The notes under the pieces: model-generated
Told to the model about the DNA's origin: nothing
The model's input: only the letters and a program-made list of their open reading frames with translations
Database searches by the model: none
Shown here: piece after piece, positions 51,714 to 60,908 of the stretch
How the letters are laid out: each line of letters begins with the position of its first letter
Position numbering within the stretch: position 1 is the stretch's first letter
Translations under genes and position numbers: made by a program
Assembly (NCBI RefSeq): GCF_004217615.1
Contig: NZ_SHLD01000001.1
Span: forward strand, 5,022,001-5,086,000
Length of the DNA stretch: 64,000 nt
Direction of reading: 5' to 3'
DNA from: Micromonospora kangleipakensis
GTDB taxonomy: Bacteria; Actinomycetota; Actinomycetes; Mycobacteriales; Micromonosporaceae

Positions 51714-52318
51714 GGCGGGGCTGGCTCGGGGCGTTCGGGGGCGCCGCCGCCGTCGAGCTGGTCGGCGTCGCGTTCGACCTGACCACGATGCAGTGGCTGG
51801 CCAAGCCGCTGCTGGCGCCGCTGCTGCTGGGGTACCTGTACAGCGCCCGACGGCGGGTCGACCCGGTGGCGATCGGGCTGGTCTTCGCCACCGCCGGGGA
51901 CGTGGCGCTGCTGGTGCCGGGGCGGACGGCGTTCCTGGTCGGGATGGGCTGCTTCCTGGTCACCCAGCTCTCGTTCCTGACCGCGTTCGTCCGGTACCGC
52001 CGGCCGCCGGTCCCGGCCGTGGTGGCGTACCTGACGCTCTGGGCGGTGGCCAACGCACTGCTGTGGGAGGCGCTGGGTCCGCTGCGACTGCCGGTGCTCG
52101 GCTACAGCCTGACACTGTCGCTGATGGCCGCCGCCGCTGCCGGGGTGTCCCGGCGCGCGGCGGTGGGCGGCGCGCTCTTCCTCGGCTCGGACCTGCTGAT
52201 CGGGCTGGGGGCGGCCGGCGTCACGCTGCCCGGCCAGGGGCTGCTGGTGATGGCCACCTACATCGCGGCGTTACTGCTGCTCACCACCGCCTGGGTCGCG
52301 GCGGCGCGCGCCTCGTGA
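51710..52318 (+). CDS. YhhN/TMEM86-family lysoplasmalogenase-like protein
   Basis: A 202-aa polytopic protein with about seven helices. KPLLAPLLLGYLYSARRR, FATAGDVALL (the first Asp) and LFLGSDLLIGLG (the second Asp) are the conserved blocks of the YhhN family, which hydrolyses the vinyl-ether bond of lysoplasmalogens. The start is GTG 51710, overlapping the stop of the AGMO-like gene. The coupled pair implies a joint role in ether-lipid degradation. It is slightly shorter than typical, but both Asp-containing motifs are present. Confidence 0.85.
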   Translation: MRRGWLGAFGGAAAVELVGVAFDLTTMQWLAKPLLAPLLLGYLYSARRRVDPVAIGLVFATAGDVALLVPGRTAFLVGMGCFLVTQLSFLTAFVRYRRPPVPAVVAYLTLWAVANALLWEALGPLRLPVLGYSLTLSLMAAAAAGVSRRAAVGGALFLGSDLLIGLGAAGVTLPGQGLLVMATYIAALLLLTTAWVAAARAS

Positions 52319-52357
52319 CAGGTATCCTGCTCCGGGTCGACGAGTGCGGAGGTGGGC

Positions 52358-52852
52358 GTGTCCAGGGACACCGGGCGCAAGCTCGTCGCCTCGAACAAGA
52401 AGGCGCGCCACGACTACACGATCCTCAAGACCTACGAGGCGGGGATCGTGCTGGCCGGCACCGAGGTCAAGTCGCTGCGCGAGGGGCGGGTGTCGCTGGT
52501 CGACGCGTTCGCCCAGGAGCGCGACGGCGAAATCATGCTGTACGGGCTGCACATTGCCGAGTACGGCTTCGGCACCTGGACCAACCACCAGCCCCGGCGC
52601 ACCCGCAAGCTGCTGCTGCACCGGGTGGAGATCGCCCGGATCCTGGAGAAGCTGCGCGAGGGCGGCGGCGGGCTGACCCTGGTGCCCCTGTCGATGTACT
52701 TCGCCGACGGCTGGGCCAAGGTCGAGCTGGGCCTGGCCCGGGGCCGCAAGTCGTACGACAAGCGGCAGGCCATGGCCGAGCGGGACGCCAACCGGGAGAT
52801 CGCCCGGGAGCTGGGCCGACGCCTCAAGGGAGCCCGCCGGCCGGCCCGGTGA
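52358..52852 (+). CDS. smpB: SsrA-binding protein SmpB
   Basis: A 164-aa SmpB with [39 protein letters not shown], the LHIAEY block and the C-terminal basic tail ([24 protein letters not shown]). It binds tmRNA and delivers it to stalled ribosomes for trans-translation. The start is GTG 52358, with GGAGG five bases upstream; GTG 52352 lies inside that Shine-Dalgarno. No ssrA gene follows, since the next 165 bp hold only intergenic sequence and then the convergent NACHT gene. Confidence 0.97.
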   Translation: MSRDTGRKLVASNKKARHDYTILKTYEAGIVLAGTEVKSLREGRVSLVDAFAQERDGEIMLYGLHIAEYGFGTWTNHQPRRTRKLLLHRVEIARILEKLREGGGGLTLVPLSMYFADGWAKVELGLARGRKSYDKRQAMAERDANREIARELGRRLKGARRPAR

Positions 52853-53017
52853 GGGTCGGCGCGGGTCGGCGGCACGGGCCAACGCCGCGGCCTCGGCTCG
52901 GATGAGACCGATGGTCATGGCCAGCACGCCGAGGGCCAGCAGCGCGCCGGCCACGGTCGCCCCGGTCCGGAGGTCGCGCAGGGAGGCCTGCCCGCGGCGG
53001 GGAGGCTCCGGCGGCGG

Positions 53018-56000
53018 TCAGAACGGGGCGTCCACGGACAGCCGGCGCACCTGGGTCAGGTACGGGTCCAGCTCCCCCACCTCGAACCGGCAGGTCCCGA
53101 TGACGTGCCAGAACTGGCCGCCCGGGTCACCGTCCAGCTTGTACCGGCCGTCCGGGCTGACCGCCGCCCAGCCGTCGGGCAGCCCGATCAGGGTGGCCCG
53201 CAGCTGGGCGTGCTCCGGGTCGGCGACGTCCCACAGCCGGACGGTGCCGTCGTCGCCGGCGCTGGCCAGCAGGCTGCTGTCCGGGCTGAACGCCACCGAC
53301 CAGACCCGCCGGGTGTGTGCGACCAGGGTGCCGTGCAGCCGCCCGGTGCCCGGGTCCCACAGCCGGATGGCCAGGTCGTCCCCGGCGGTGGCCAGCAGGT
53401 CGCCGTTCGGGCTGAACGCGCAGGACCAGAGCCGGCCGGTGTGCTCGGTGAGCACCGTGCGCCGCTCGCCGGTCAGCGCGTCCCAGACCACCGCCGAACC
53501 GTCGTTGCTGGCGCTGGCCAGCAGCGTCCCATCAGCGTTGAAGGCCACCGCGTACACCCGGTCGGTGTGCTGCTCCAGGGTGGCGCGGCAGGTCGCGGTG
53601 GCGGCGTCCCAGAGCCGCACCAGCTGGTCGTCGCAGCCGGTGGCGATGGTCTCGCCGTCCGGGCTGAACGCCACCGCCCGGACCCGGCCGCGGTGCGGGG
53701 TGAGGGTGGCGAAATGCCGGCCGGTCCGCCGGTACCACAACCGGACCGTGTCGTCGTCGTTGGCGGTGGCCAGGGCGTCGCCGTCCGGGCTGAACGCGGC
53801 CGCCCAGACGTGGTCGGTGTCCACATTGAGCTCCCGCTCGTCCACGCCGGTGTCGGTGTTCCACAGGTGCACCCCGCCGTCCCCGCTCGGCGAGGCGAGC
53901 AGCGGCTCACCCGGGCAGAAGACCGCCGAGAGCAACCGGTCCGCCGGGCTGCTGAGCTGCCGCACCAGCCGGCCGGTACGCGGCTCCCACAGCCGCACCA
54001 CCCCGTCGTTGCCGCAGGTGGCCAGCACCTCGCCGTCGTCGGAGAAGGAGAGCGAGGTGACCCGCCGGCCGTGCCCGCGCAGGGTGTGCTGCAGCTGCCC
54101 GGTGCGGACGTCCCAGAGCCGGGTGGTGCCGTCGTTGCTGCTGGTCGCCACCTGCTGCTGATCCGGTCGCCAGGCCACCGGCCAGACCGAGCCGCGGTGC
54201 CGGGTCAGCTCGTGCCGCGGCTGGCCGTCGACGGTGTCCCACAGCTGGATCGCGCCGTCGCTGGCCGACGAGGCCAGCAGGGTGCCGTCCCCGTTGAACC
54301 GGACGCTGTAGATCGCGCCACGCTGCCGGCCCAGCACCCGGACCGGCCGACCGGTCTCCACCTCCCACAGCCGCAGCGCGCCGTGGGTGTCCCCGGTGGC
54401 CATCAGCCGGCCGTCGGGGTGCACGTCCAGGGCGTACACGTCGGCCTCGTGGCCGCGCGGCTGGCGCAGCAGCTCCCCGTCGGCGGCCCGGCGGACCCAC
54501 ACCCGACCGTGCTGCCCGACGGCGACCAGGGACCGGCCGTCCGGGGTGTGCGCCACCCGGTAGACCACCTCCGGCTCGCGGACCTGGAACGCCAGCGCCC
54601 CGGAGGCGACGTCCCAGCCGCGGACCACGCCGGCGCTGTCCACCACCACGAGCCGCCGGCCGTCCGGGCTGAACGAGGTACCCCAGATCGGCGCCGCATG
54701 GCCGGGCCACTCGTGCCGCAGTCGGGCACTCCGGGTGTCGTAGAGCCGGACCACGCCGGCCGCGTCGCCGACCACCAACCGGCCCCGCTCCCCGTCGGTG
54801 AGCAGCGGCCAGACCCAGCCGGCGAAGACGTCCTCGATGACGTGCCGCACGTCGCCGTGGTCGGCGTCCCACAGCCGTACGGTCAGGTCGGCGGCGCCGG
54901 TGATCAGCTGGTGCGACGCGGCGTCGAAGCGGACGGCGTAGACCCGCCCCCGGTGGCCCTGCAGGGTGCGCACCGGCAGGCCGGTGAGCGTGTCGCAGAT
55001 CAGCACGCCACCGTCGTCGCTGCCGACGGCGAGCACCGCCCCGTCCGGGCTGTACGCCACCGGCACCGGCAGCCGGCCCACCTCGAAGCCGTAGGAGACG
55101 CCCACCGCCGGCGGGGCCAGCCCGGGCACCACCGGCCGGCCGGGCGCCACCACCGCGCCGCGCAGCTCCGGCGCGCGCAGCAGGGCCGCGTCGGCGGCCA
55201 CGTCGATCAGCGCGGCCCGCCGCCAGCGGCTGCCGCCGACCCGCGCGCCGCGCAGGTCGGTCCGGAACAGCCGCGCCCCGGCCAGGTCGGCGTCGCGCAG
55301 GTCGGCGCCGGCCAGCCGGGCCTGGTCCAGGCGCGCCCCGCGCAGCCGGGAGTGCTCCAGCCGGGCGTCGGTGAGGTTGGTCGCGACGAGGCGGGTGGCG
55401 GTGAGGTCGGCGCCGGTCAGATCGGCCCGCGCCAGCTCCCGGTGGGACAGGTCCTCGCCGCGCAGCGAGGCGCCCCGCAGGTCGGCCCGGTCGGGCAGCC
55501 GCAGCCGGGCGCTGAGCCGCAGCGCATTGGCCCGGACCGTCTCCCCGGCGTCCTCGTCGCCGAGCACCCGGGCGGTCCACGCGGTGCAGCGGCGCGGGTC
55601 GGCCAGGTCGCCGAGGAACTCCACGGTCAGCGCCGACAGCGGGCGCACCGCCAGCGCGGCCGGATCCTCCCCCCGGTTGAACTGCGCGGCGATCCCCTCG
55701 GCGACCAGCCACTCCATCACCGAGGTGTGGATGAACCCGAACAGCCCGTCGTCGGTCCGCACCAGCAGGCTGCCCGCGCCCACCGCGTGCATCGCCTGCG
55801 GGCCGGACAGCCGCGACTCCGCCAGCCCGGCGAGCTGGCCGGCGGCCTCGGCCAGCTCGGCCAGTCGCAGGTACGACTCGCCGCTCTCCCAGAGCTGGAA
55901 CGCCAGCCGGCCGACCGCGGCCCACAGCTCGGGGCGGCGCAGGGTCACCGGCGCGCCCGGCACCCCCTGGGTGCGCCGCTCCTCGAAGTCCAACCAGGAC

Positions 56001-58840
56001 TCCAGGATCTCCCGGTAGAGCGCAGCCGCGCTGAACGTGCCGCCGGCCCCCGCCACGGCAGCCAGCCGACCCTCGTCGAGGTTGGCGATGAAGCCGAGCA
56101 TCCGCGGGTTGCGGGAGAGGCCGAGCAGGTCCTTCACCCCGGCCAGGAGCTCCATCCGGGCCCGGGCGGCCCGCTCGTCCCCGTCGTAGCGGTGCCGCAG
56201 GAACGCCTCGATCTGGCCGGGGGTGAAGTCCTCGATGGCCAGCACCCGGCGGTGCGGCAGCAGCCCGACCCGCTCGCCGAGCGCGGTCAGCACCTGCGAG
56301 TTCGTCTTGAAGTGCTGGGTCCGGCTGCTGACCACGATCTTGGCGTTGCCCTCGGCCGCCTGGAGCAGCGTCTCCAGGTGGTCCGCCGCCCGGTCGTACG
56401 TCACCCGGGCCACCAGCTCGTCGAACCCGTCGAAGAGCAGCACGATGCGACCCTGCCGGAGCATGTAACGGAACGCCTTGAGGTCGATCACCTGCTCGCC
56501 GTGGTTGGCCAGGTGCGCGGCGACCAGCCCGTCCACCGAGTGCGCCTTGTCCAGCGCGCGCAGCTCCACCAGGATCGGGATCACGTCGGGCGCGGCGGTG
56601 GGCAGCCGGCGGGCCACCTCCCGCAGCGCGAACGTCTTGCCCCGCCCGAAGTCGCCGAGCACCAGCACGAACCGGCCGTCCGGGGCGGAGACCAGCTCCA
56701 GCAGCTCGTCCACCACGTCCTCGCGGACCCGCTGGTCGGCGCCGACCAGGTGCCGGTAGCGCTGCGGCACGTACTGCCCCGGCGGGTAGAGCCGGTCGGC
56801 CTGCAACCGGGCGGTCTGCGCCGCGACGTAGTCGCGCAGATCCAGCAGGCCCTGGAACTCGGTCAGGTGCAGCACGCGCACCCCGCGCCGCTGCGCCGCC
56901 TCGGCCAGCCCCCGGCCGATCCGGTCGCCGTCGTAGATCAGCTCGGAGGCGACGTCCGGGTCGGTGGCGTGCACCCGCCGGGCGAAGTCGTCGACGTGGG
57001 CGGCGGTCGGGGTCCCGACGTGCCCGCCGACCCGCTGCTGCCGGACCACCCCGTCGGCCCGGTAGGTGACGAAGAGGTGCGGCGGGTCGGCCGGCACCCG
57101 GCGGACCAGCACCCGGTCGTACCGTGCCTCGCAGACCTCGGCCAGCCGGTCCAGCAGCCGCTCCAGCGGCGTCGGCGCGACCACGGCCGGCGCGGCGGCC
57201 GGCACGTCGGGCGCGGCGACGCCCTGGGTCGGCCCCTCCACGGCGGTCGGCAGCCGCGGGTCGGGCACCTGCGCCGGGCCGGCCGCCCCGAAGGTGGCCT
57301 CCGACCGAGGCCAGCTCACCGCCGTCGGCTCGCCCACGTCGTGCCGGTCGTCGCGGCCGAGCACCCAGCGGGTCATCCCGTCGGCGGCCAGTCGCAGCAC
57401 CTGCGCCCGGCCGTCCCGGGACGTGGTGGAGAGCGGCACCACCGGGTCGGCCGGCGCGCGGGTCGGCGCGACGTCGGAGAGCAGCAGGTTGAGCATCGGC
57501 CCGACGAGGCGGTTGAACGGCCCCCGGTCGCGCAGGGTCGTCCCGTCGGCCGCGACCTCGTCGGCGTACGGGGTGCGCGGGCCGGGGGCGTGCGCCATGG
57601 CGCCCAGCCGCAGCCAGCCGGACTGCTGGTAGTGCCGCAGGCGCTGGGCGAACCAGGTGGACTGGGCCTCGCCGAGGAAGCCGTACCGGTCCTCCTCGCG
57701 GTGGGTGACCGCGACGGTGGAGTTCAGCCCCGCCACCACGACCCGCAGGTCCGGCACCGGAAACAGCGTCCACGGCTGCTCGCTGTCGAAGATCCGGTCC
57801 TCCAGGCCCTGGTAGAGCTCGTCGAAGAGGCGGGCGTAGTGCCGCCACTTCGGCCAGTACGGCGGCTGCGGGTCGACGTCGTCGGCCTCGCAGGTGGCGA
57901 AGTACGCGCGGCTGGCGGCCATGGTGACGTCGCGGGGGCCGGGCACCACGACGAGCCGGTGCGGCTCCAACCCGAGCAGCACCCGCAGCCCGGTGAGGAA
58001 GCTCAGCGCGTCGGAGAACTCACGCGGGCTGCCCGACTCGGTCAGGTTGCCCGCCACCACCAGCAGATCCGGCCGGGGGACGCCGTCGTTCATCAGCAGC
58101 GTCAGGTCACCCATCAGGTGTTCCTGCAGTTCCCCGGGGGTGACCGGCGCGCCGGGCTCGATCACGCCCCGGCCGAAGCGCGGCCCGGCCACCTGGAGCA
58201 CGGTCACGGTGGTGCGGGAGTCGGGCACCGCCAGCGCCGCGGGCGGGAACGGCGGCGGGTTGATCGGCGTACGCCGGGAGCGGCGCGGCGCGGGCACGCC
58301 CGCGGACGGCGCGGCGAGCACCCCGGCCGGCCCGGTCGGGTGGTGGGGGAAGGTCGGTTGCAGGACCGGCTTGGCCCGGCCGTCGAGCGCCTCCCGGATC
58401 CGGTCCAGCACCCGCCCCCGGGCCTGCGCCGGGTCGGTGACCCCGACCAGGTCGACGTAGGTGATGGTGGCGAGCAGGCCGTCGATCGGACAGTCCTCCA
58501 CCCGGACGGTGACCAGCTTGCTGCCGGTGCCGTCGGGGTCGGCGCGCAGCGCGGCCTGCCACTCCAGCTTCCCGTACGTCGAGTGCAGGTAGCGCTCGGA
58601 GAGGACGGCCACCACGACGGCGGCCTCGCGGACGCCGCGGTCCATGAAGTCGATGAAGTTGGTGCCGGCGACGAAGTCCCACGCCTGGAGCAGAGTGCGG
58701 TAGCCGGCGGACTCGAACTCCCACGCCAGCCAGGTCGCCCAGCGCTCATCGGCCGGCGAGTAGCTGATGAAGAAGTCGATCGGGCGGTCGGACCGGGTGG
58801 GGTGCGCGCCTACAGCCACAGGATCATTATGGACACTCAT
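53018..58840 (-). CDS. TIR / degenerate metallophosphoesterase / NACHT / pentapeptide / WD40 receptor-like protein, 1940 aa
   Basis: A single giant multidomain protein. The TIR domain (residues about 20-135) has FFISYSPADERW and candidate NADase Glu93 in YGKLEW. A calcineurin-like phosphoesterase fold (212-498) lacks all its metal ligands. An unnamed endonuclease-like module (558-698) includes ELIYDGDR and QYVPQRY. The NACHT NTPase has Walker A GDFGRGKT (729-736), Walker B IVLLFDGFDE (799-808) and a helical region to about 1100. Pentapeptide repeats span 1116-1233, and 15 WD40 repeats span 1250-1880. The layout is that of STAND/NLR-like receptors: a WD40 sensor, NACHT oligomerisation and a TIR effector. 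A role in phage defence or signalling is inferred. An in-frame TTG at 58846 is an alternative start. It is divergent from the transporter. Confidence 0.93.
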   Translation of the reverse strand: MSVHNDPVAVGAHPTRSDRPIDFFISYSPADERWATWLAWEFESAGYRTLLQAWDFVAGTNFIDFMDRGVREAAVVVAVLSERYLHSTYGKLEWQAALRADPDGTGSKLVTVRVEDCPIDGLLATITYVDLVGVTDPAQARGRVLDRIREALDGRAKPVLQPTFPHHPTGPAGVLAAPSAGVPAPRRSRRTPINPPPFPPAALAVPDSRTTVTVLQVAGPRFGRGVIEPGAPVTPGELQEHLMGDLTLLMNDGVPRPDLLVVAGNLTESGSPREFSDALSFLTGLRVLLGLEPHRLVVVPGPRDVTMAASRAYFATCEADDVDPQPPYWPKWRHYARLFDELYQGLEDRIFDSEQPWTLFPVPDLRVVVAGLNSTVAVTHREEDRYGFLGEAQSTWFAQRLRHYQQSGWLRLGAMAHAPGPRTPYADEVAADGTTLRDRGPFNRLVGPMLNLLLSDVAPTRAPADPVVPLSTTSRDGRAQVLRLAADGMTRWVLGRDDRHDVGEPTAVSWPRSEATFGAAGPAQVPDPRLPTAVEGPTQGVAAPDVPAAAPAVVAPTPLERLLDRLAEVCEARYDRVLVRRVPADPPHLFVTYRADGVVRQQRVGGHVGTPTAAHVDDFARRVHATDPDVASELIYDGDRIGRGLAEAAQRRGVRVLHLTEFQGLLDLRDYVAAQTARLQADRLYPPGQYVPQRYRHLVGADQRVREDVVDELLELVSAPDGRFVLVLGDFGRGKTFALREVARRLPTAAPDVIPILVELRALDKAHSVDGLVAAHLANHGEQVIDLKAFRYMLRQGRIVLLFDGFDELVARVTYDRAADHLETLLQAAEGNAKIVVSSRTQHFKTNSQVLTALGERVGLLPHRRVLAIEDFTPGQIEAFLRHRYDGDERAARARMELLAGVKDLLGLSRNPRMLGFIANLDEGRLAAVAGAGGTFSAAALYREILESWLDFEERRTQGVPGAPVTLRRPELWAAVGRLAFQLWESGESYLRLAELAEAAGQLAGLAESRLSGPQAMHAVGAGSLLVRTDDGLFGFIHTSVMEWLVAEGIAAQFNRGEDPAALAVRPLSALTVEFLGDLADPRRCTAWTARVLGDEDAGETVRANALRLSARLRLPDRADLRGASLRGEDLSHRELARADLTGADLTATRLVATNLTDARLEHSRLRGARLDQARLAGADLRDADLAGARLFRTDLRGARVGGSRWRRAALIDVAADAALLRAPELRGAVVAPGRPVVPGLAPPAVGVSYGFEVGRLPVPVAYSPDGAVLAVGSDDGGVLICDTLTGLPVRTLQGHRGRVYAVRFDAASHQLITGAADLTVRLWDADHGDVRHVIEDVFAGWVWPLLTDGERGRLVVGDAAGVVRLYDTRSARLRHEWPGHAAPIWGTSFSPDGRRLVVVDSAGVVRGWDVASGALAFQVREPEVVYRVAHTPDGRSLVAVGQHGRVWVRRAADGELLRQPRGHEADVYALDVHPDGRLMATGDTHGALRLWEVETGRPVRVLGRQRGAIYSVRFNGDGTLLASSASDGAIQLWDTVDGQPRHELTRHRGSVWPVAWRPDQQQVATSSNDGTTRLWDVRTGQLQHTLRGHGRRVTSLSFSDDGEVLATCGNDGVVRLWEPRTGRLVRQLSSPADRLLSAVFCPGEPLLASPSGDGGVHLWNTDTGVDERELNVDTDHVWAAAFSPDGDALATANDDDTVRLWYRRTGRHFATLTPHRGRVRAVAFSPDGETIATGCDDQLVRLWDAATATCRATLEQHTDRVYAVAFNADGTLLASASNDGSAVVWDALTGERRTVLTEHTGRLWSCAFSPNGDLLATAGDDLAIRLWDPGTGRLHGTLVAHTRRVWSVAFSPDSSLLASAGDDGTVRLWDVADPEHAQLRATLIGLPDGWAAVSPDGRYKLDGDPGGQFWHVIGTCRFEVGELDPYLTQVRRLSVDAPF

Positions 58841-58924
58841 CGTCAATCCGTGGACACCCTCGGCAGTCGGCCGGGCCGCGTCGGGCGCCGTCCGCGAGCC
58901 GGGCGTATGCGAGGATCATGTGTC

Positions 58925-60151
58925 GTGGAGACTGTCGGCGAGCCGCCGTCCGCCGCGCCGGACCGATCCCGCTGGGGCCGGCTGCACGTACTGGACTGGA
59001 TCGCGATCGGGCTCGCCGTCGCCGGGGTGCTCTGCGTCCTCACCGGACTCCTCCCCCGCCCGGACGCCGAGGCCACCGTACGCCGGATCGTGCCGATCCT
59101 GATCTTCATCGGCACCGTGGTGGTGCTGGCCGAGCTGACCGCCGTGGCCGGGGTCTTCGACGCCCTCGCCGCCCGGGTGGCGATCGCCGCCCGGGGCAGC
59201 TACCGGGCGCTGTTCTGGCTCTGCGTCGCCTTCGCGTCGGTCACCACCATCGCGCTCAACCTGGACACCACCGCGGTGCTGCTCACCCCGGTGATGATCG
59301 CTCTGGCCCGCAAGCTCGGCGTGCCGCCGACGCCGCTGGCGATGACCACGGTCTGGCTGGCCAACACGGCGAGCCTGCTGCTGCCGGTGTCCAACCTGAC
59401 CAACATCCTGGCCAGCGTCCGGATCGGGCTGGACCCGCTGCCGTGGGCCGCCCGGCTGTGGTGGCCGCAGCTGGTGGCCATCGTCATCACCATGCTGCTG
59501 CTCTGGTGGTGGTACTGGCGGCCGGCCCGGGCCGGCGCGGACCCATTCGTCCCGCCGCCCCCGCACGTGCCGCCCGACCCGGTGCTCTACCGCACCGCGC
59601 TGGGTGCCTGCCTGCTCTTCATCGCCGGCATCCTGGCCGGCGTCGAGATCGGACTCGCCTCCGGGGTGGCCGCCGCGATCCTGGTGGCCGGCTTCGCGAT
59701 CCGGGCGCGGCACAGCCTGCGCCCGGCCCTGATCCCGTGGCGGCTGCTGGTCTTCATCATCGGGCTGTTCCTGGTGGTGCAGACCATCGGCCGGCACGGA
59801 CTGGACACGGTGATGGGCGCGCTGATCGGCGGCGACCCGGGCGCCGAGGGGGCCTTGCGGGCCGGCGGCGTCGGCGCCCTCTTCGCCAACGTGGTCAACA
59901 ACCTGCCCGCGTACGTCGCCGGCGAGGCGGTCATCGCGCCGGCCAACCACACCCAGCTGCTGGCCCTGCTGATCGGCACGAACGTCGGCCCCCTCGCGAC
60001 GCCGTGGGCCTCGCTGGCCACCCTGATCTGGTACGAGCGCTGCCGCGCCGCCGGGGTCGCGGTGCCGCTGGGCCGCTTCGTCGCCACCAGCGCCGCCCTC
60101 GCCGCGCTGGCCACCGCCGCCACCGTCGCCGCCCTCCTGCTCACCCCGTAG
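58925..60151 (+). CDS. ArsB/NhaD-type (SLC13-like) membrane transporter
   Basis: A 408-aa protein with about eleven membrane helices. NLDTTAVLLTPVMIALARKLG and NLTNILASV lie in the first half and FANVVNNLPAYVAGEAV in the second; these are the paired re-entrant-loop motifs (Asn-rich, with an Asp) of the IT superfamily, nearest to ArsB/arsenite or citrate-type permeases. It catalyses ion-coupled transport of an anion, but the substrate is unclear without an arsenic operon nearby. GTG 58925 has GAGGA nine bases upstream; ATG 58907 is an alternative. The long open frame upstream is antisense to the NACHT gene. Its end overlaps the next convergent gene by 11 bp. Confidence 0.85.
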   Translation: METVGEPPSAAPDRSRWGRLHVLDWIAIGLAVAGVLCVLTGLLPRPDAEATVRRIVPILIFIGTVVVLAELTAVAGVFDALAARVAIAARGSYRALFWLCVAFASVTTIALNLDTTAVLLTPVMIALARKLGVPPTPLAMTTVWLANTASLLLPVSNLTNILASVRIGLDPLPWAARLWWPQLVAIVITMLLLWWWYWRPARAGADPFVPPPPHVPPDPVLYRTALGACLLFIAGILAGVEIGLASGVAAAILVAGFAIRARHSLRPALIPWRLLVFIIGLFLVVQTIGRHGLDTVMGALIGGDPGAEGALRAGGVGALFANVVNNLPAYVAGEAVIAPANHTQLLALLIGTNVGPLATPWASLATLIWYERCRAAGVAVPLGRFVATSAALAALATAATVAALLLTP

Positions 60152-60596
60152 CCAGCCGCCGCGCCTGCAGCTTCGGCCACCCACCCCGCCGCCGCGTCTT
60201 CCACGCGAGAAACGCCACCGCCAGCAGGGCCAGTAGCATCAGCAGGACCGGCACGAATGCGGGTACCACATAGGCGCGCGTCTGGTTGGCGACAACAGCC
60301 TGGCGGCGCGCGGACCGCGGAATGGTCACTTCCCACTCGAAGTTCGGGTCCGGATCCACCGTGAGCACCTGCCACTGCCGGCCGACGTCCACGCCGTGGA
60401 CCGGTCCGGAAACGGCGCGGCCAGCGCGGGTCCACTGCCCCACGCACCGGCTGTGCCGCTGCTCCTGCCGGTCATAGGTGACATAGCAGTGGTCCACCGT
60501 CGCCCGCACCGAGTCGCCCGGCACCATGCCCGCGAGGTAACCCACCACCGCCACGGCCACCAGGGCACCCCCGACGACCGCCCGCCTGAATGACAT
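60141..60596 (-). CDS. Two-helix membrane protein of unknown function
   Basis: A 151-aa protein with an N-terminal membrane segment (RRAVVGGALVAVAVVGYLAG), an extracytoplasmic domain of about 85 residues with two Cys (DHCYVTYDRQEQRHSRCVGQWTRAGR), and a C-terminal helix (VVPAFVPVLLMLLALLAVAFLAW) with a basic tail. The Cys pair is likely to form a disulfide. Similar 150-residue actinobacterial proteins are uncharacterised. ATG 60596 has GGGAG. It converges with the transporter, overlapping its last 11 bases. Confidence 0.75.
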   Translation of the reverse strand: MSFRRAVVGGALVAVAVVGYLAGMVPGDSVRATVDHCYVTYDRQEQRHSRCVGQWTRAGRAVSGPVHGVDVGRQWQVLTVDPDPNFEWEVTIPRSARRQAVVANQTRAYVVPAFVPVLLMLLALLAVAFLAWKTRRRGGWPKLQARRLATG

Positions 60597-60908
60597 CGCG
60601 CTCCCTCATCTACCGGCGGTGACGCCGATCATTGCCGGGCCCGCCGGCGCCACCGACAGCACGGCCGGGCGCTGAGGGTCCACGCCAACAGTAGGTGTCC
60701 GGCGCGCATCTGTGGAGGTGCGGTCGTCACGATCCGGCCTAGCCCGCACGCCCGCGGGACAGCGCAGCCATCGGCGGCCCTGCCGTCACCTGCTCTCGGT
60801 TCAAGGCGCTTCAGGTATCGACGGTACCGTCCATTGATCACCTGCTGTCTCGGTGCCCGACGTTCTCGCCAGACAGAGACCGACGGCGATGCCCGGTAGA
60901 CTCGGCCG
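60597..60908. other. Divergent intergenic region, 312 bp
   Basis: It separates the two-helix protein from the MBL-fold gene. TAGACT at 60897-60902 lies six bases before ATG 60909 and is a good leaderless -10. No ORF or RNA gene is recognisable; the remainder looks non-coding. Confidence 0.45.

Noticed and set aside
52853..53017. Minus-strand text with a membrane-like helix (VAGALLALGVLAMTIGLIRAEAAA) after the NACHT gene
   Set aside because: It lacks a ribosome-binding site and runs without a stop into antisense of smpB. It could be a small-gene remnant, but coding status cannot be supported.
52853..53017. ssrA (tmRNA) next to smpB
   Set aside because: The interval is too short for tmRNA, and no tRNA-Ala-like ends or tag-peptide reading frame were seen.
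53105..58924. Very long plus-strand open frame opposite the NACHT-WD40 gene
   Set aside because: It is an antisense shadow produced by high GC; the translation is Arg/Gly/Val/Gln low-complexity text, and only the part after 58925 is a real protein (the transporter).
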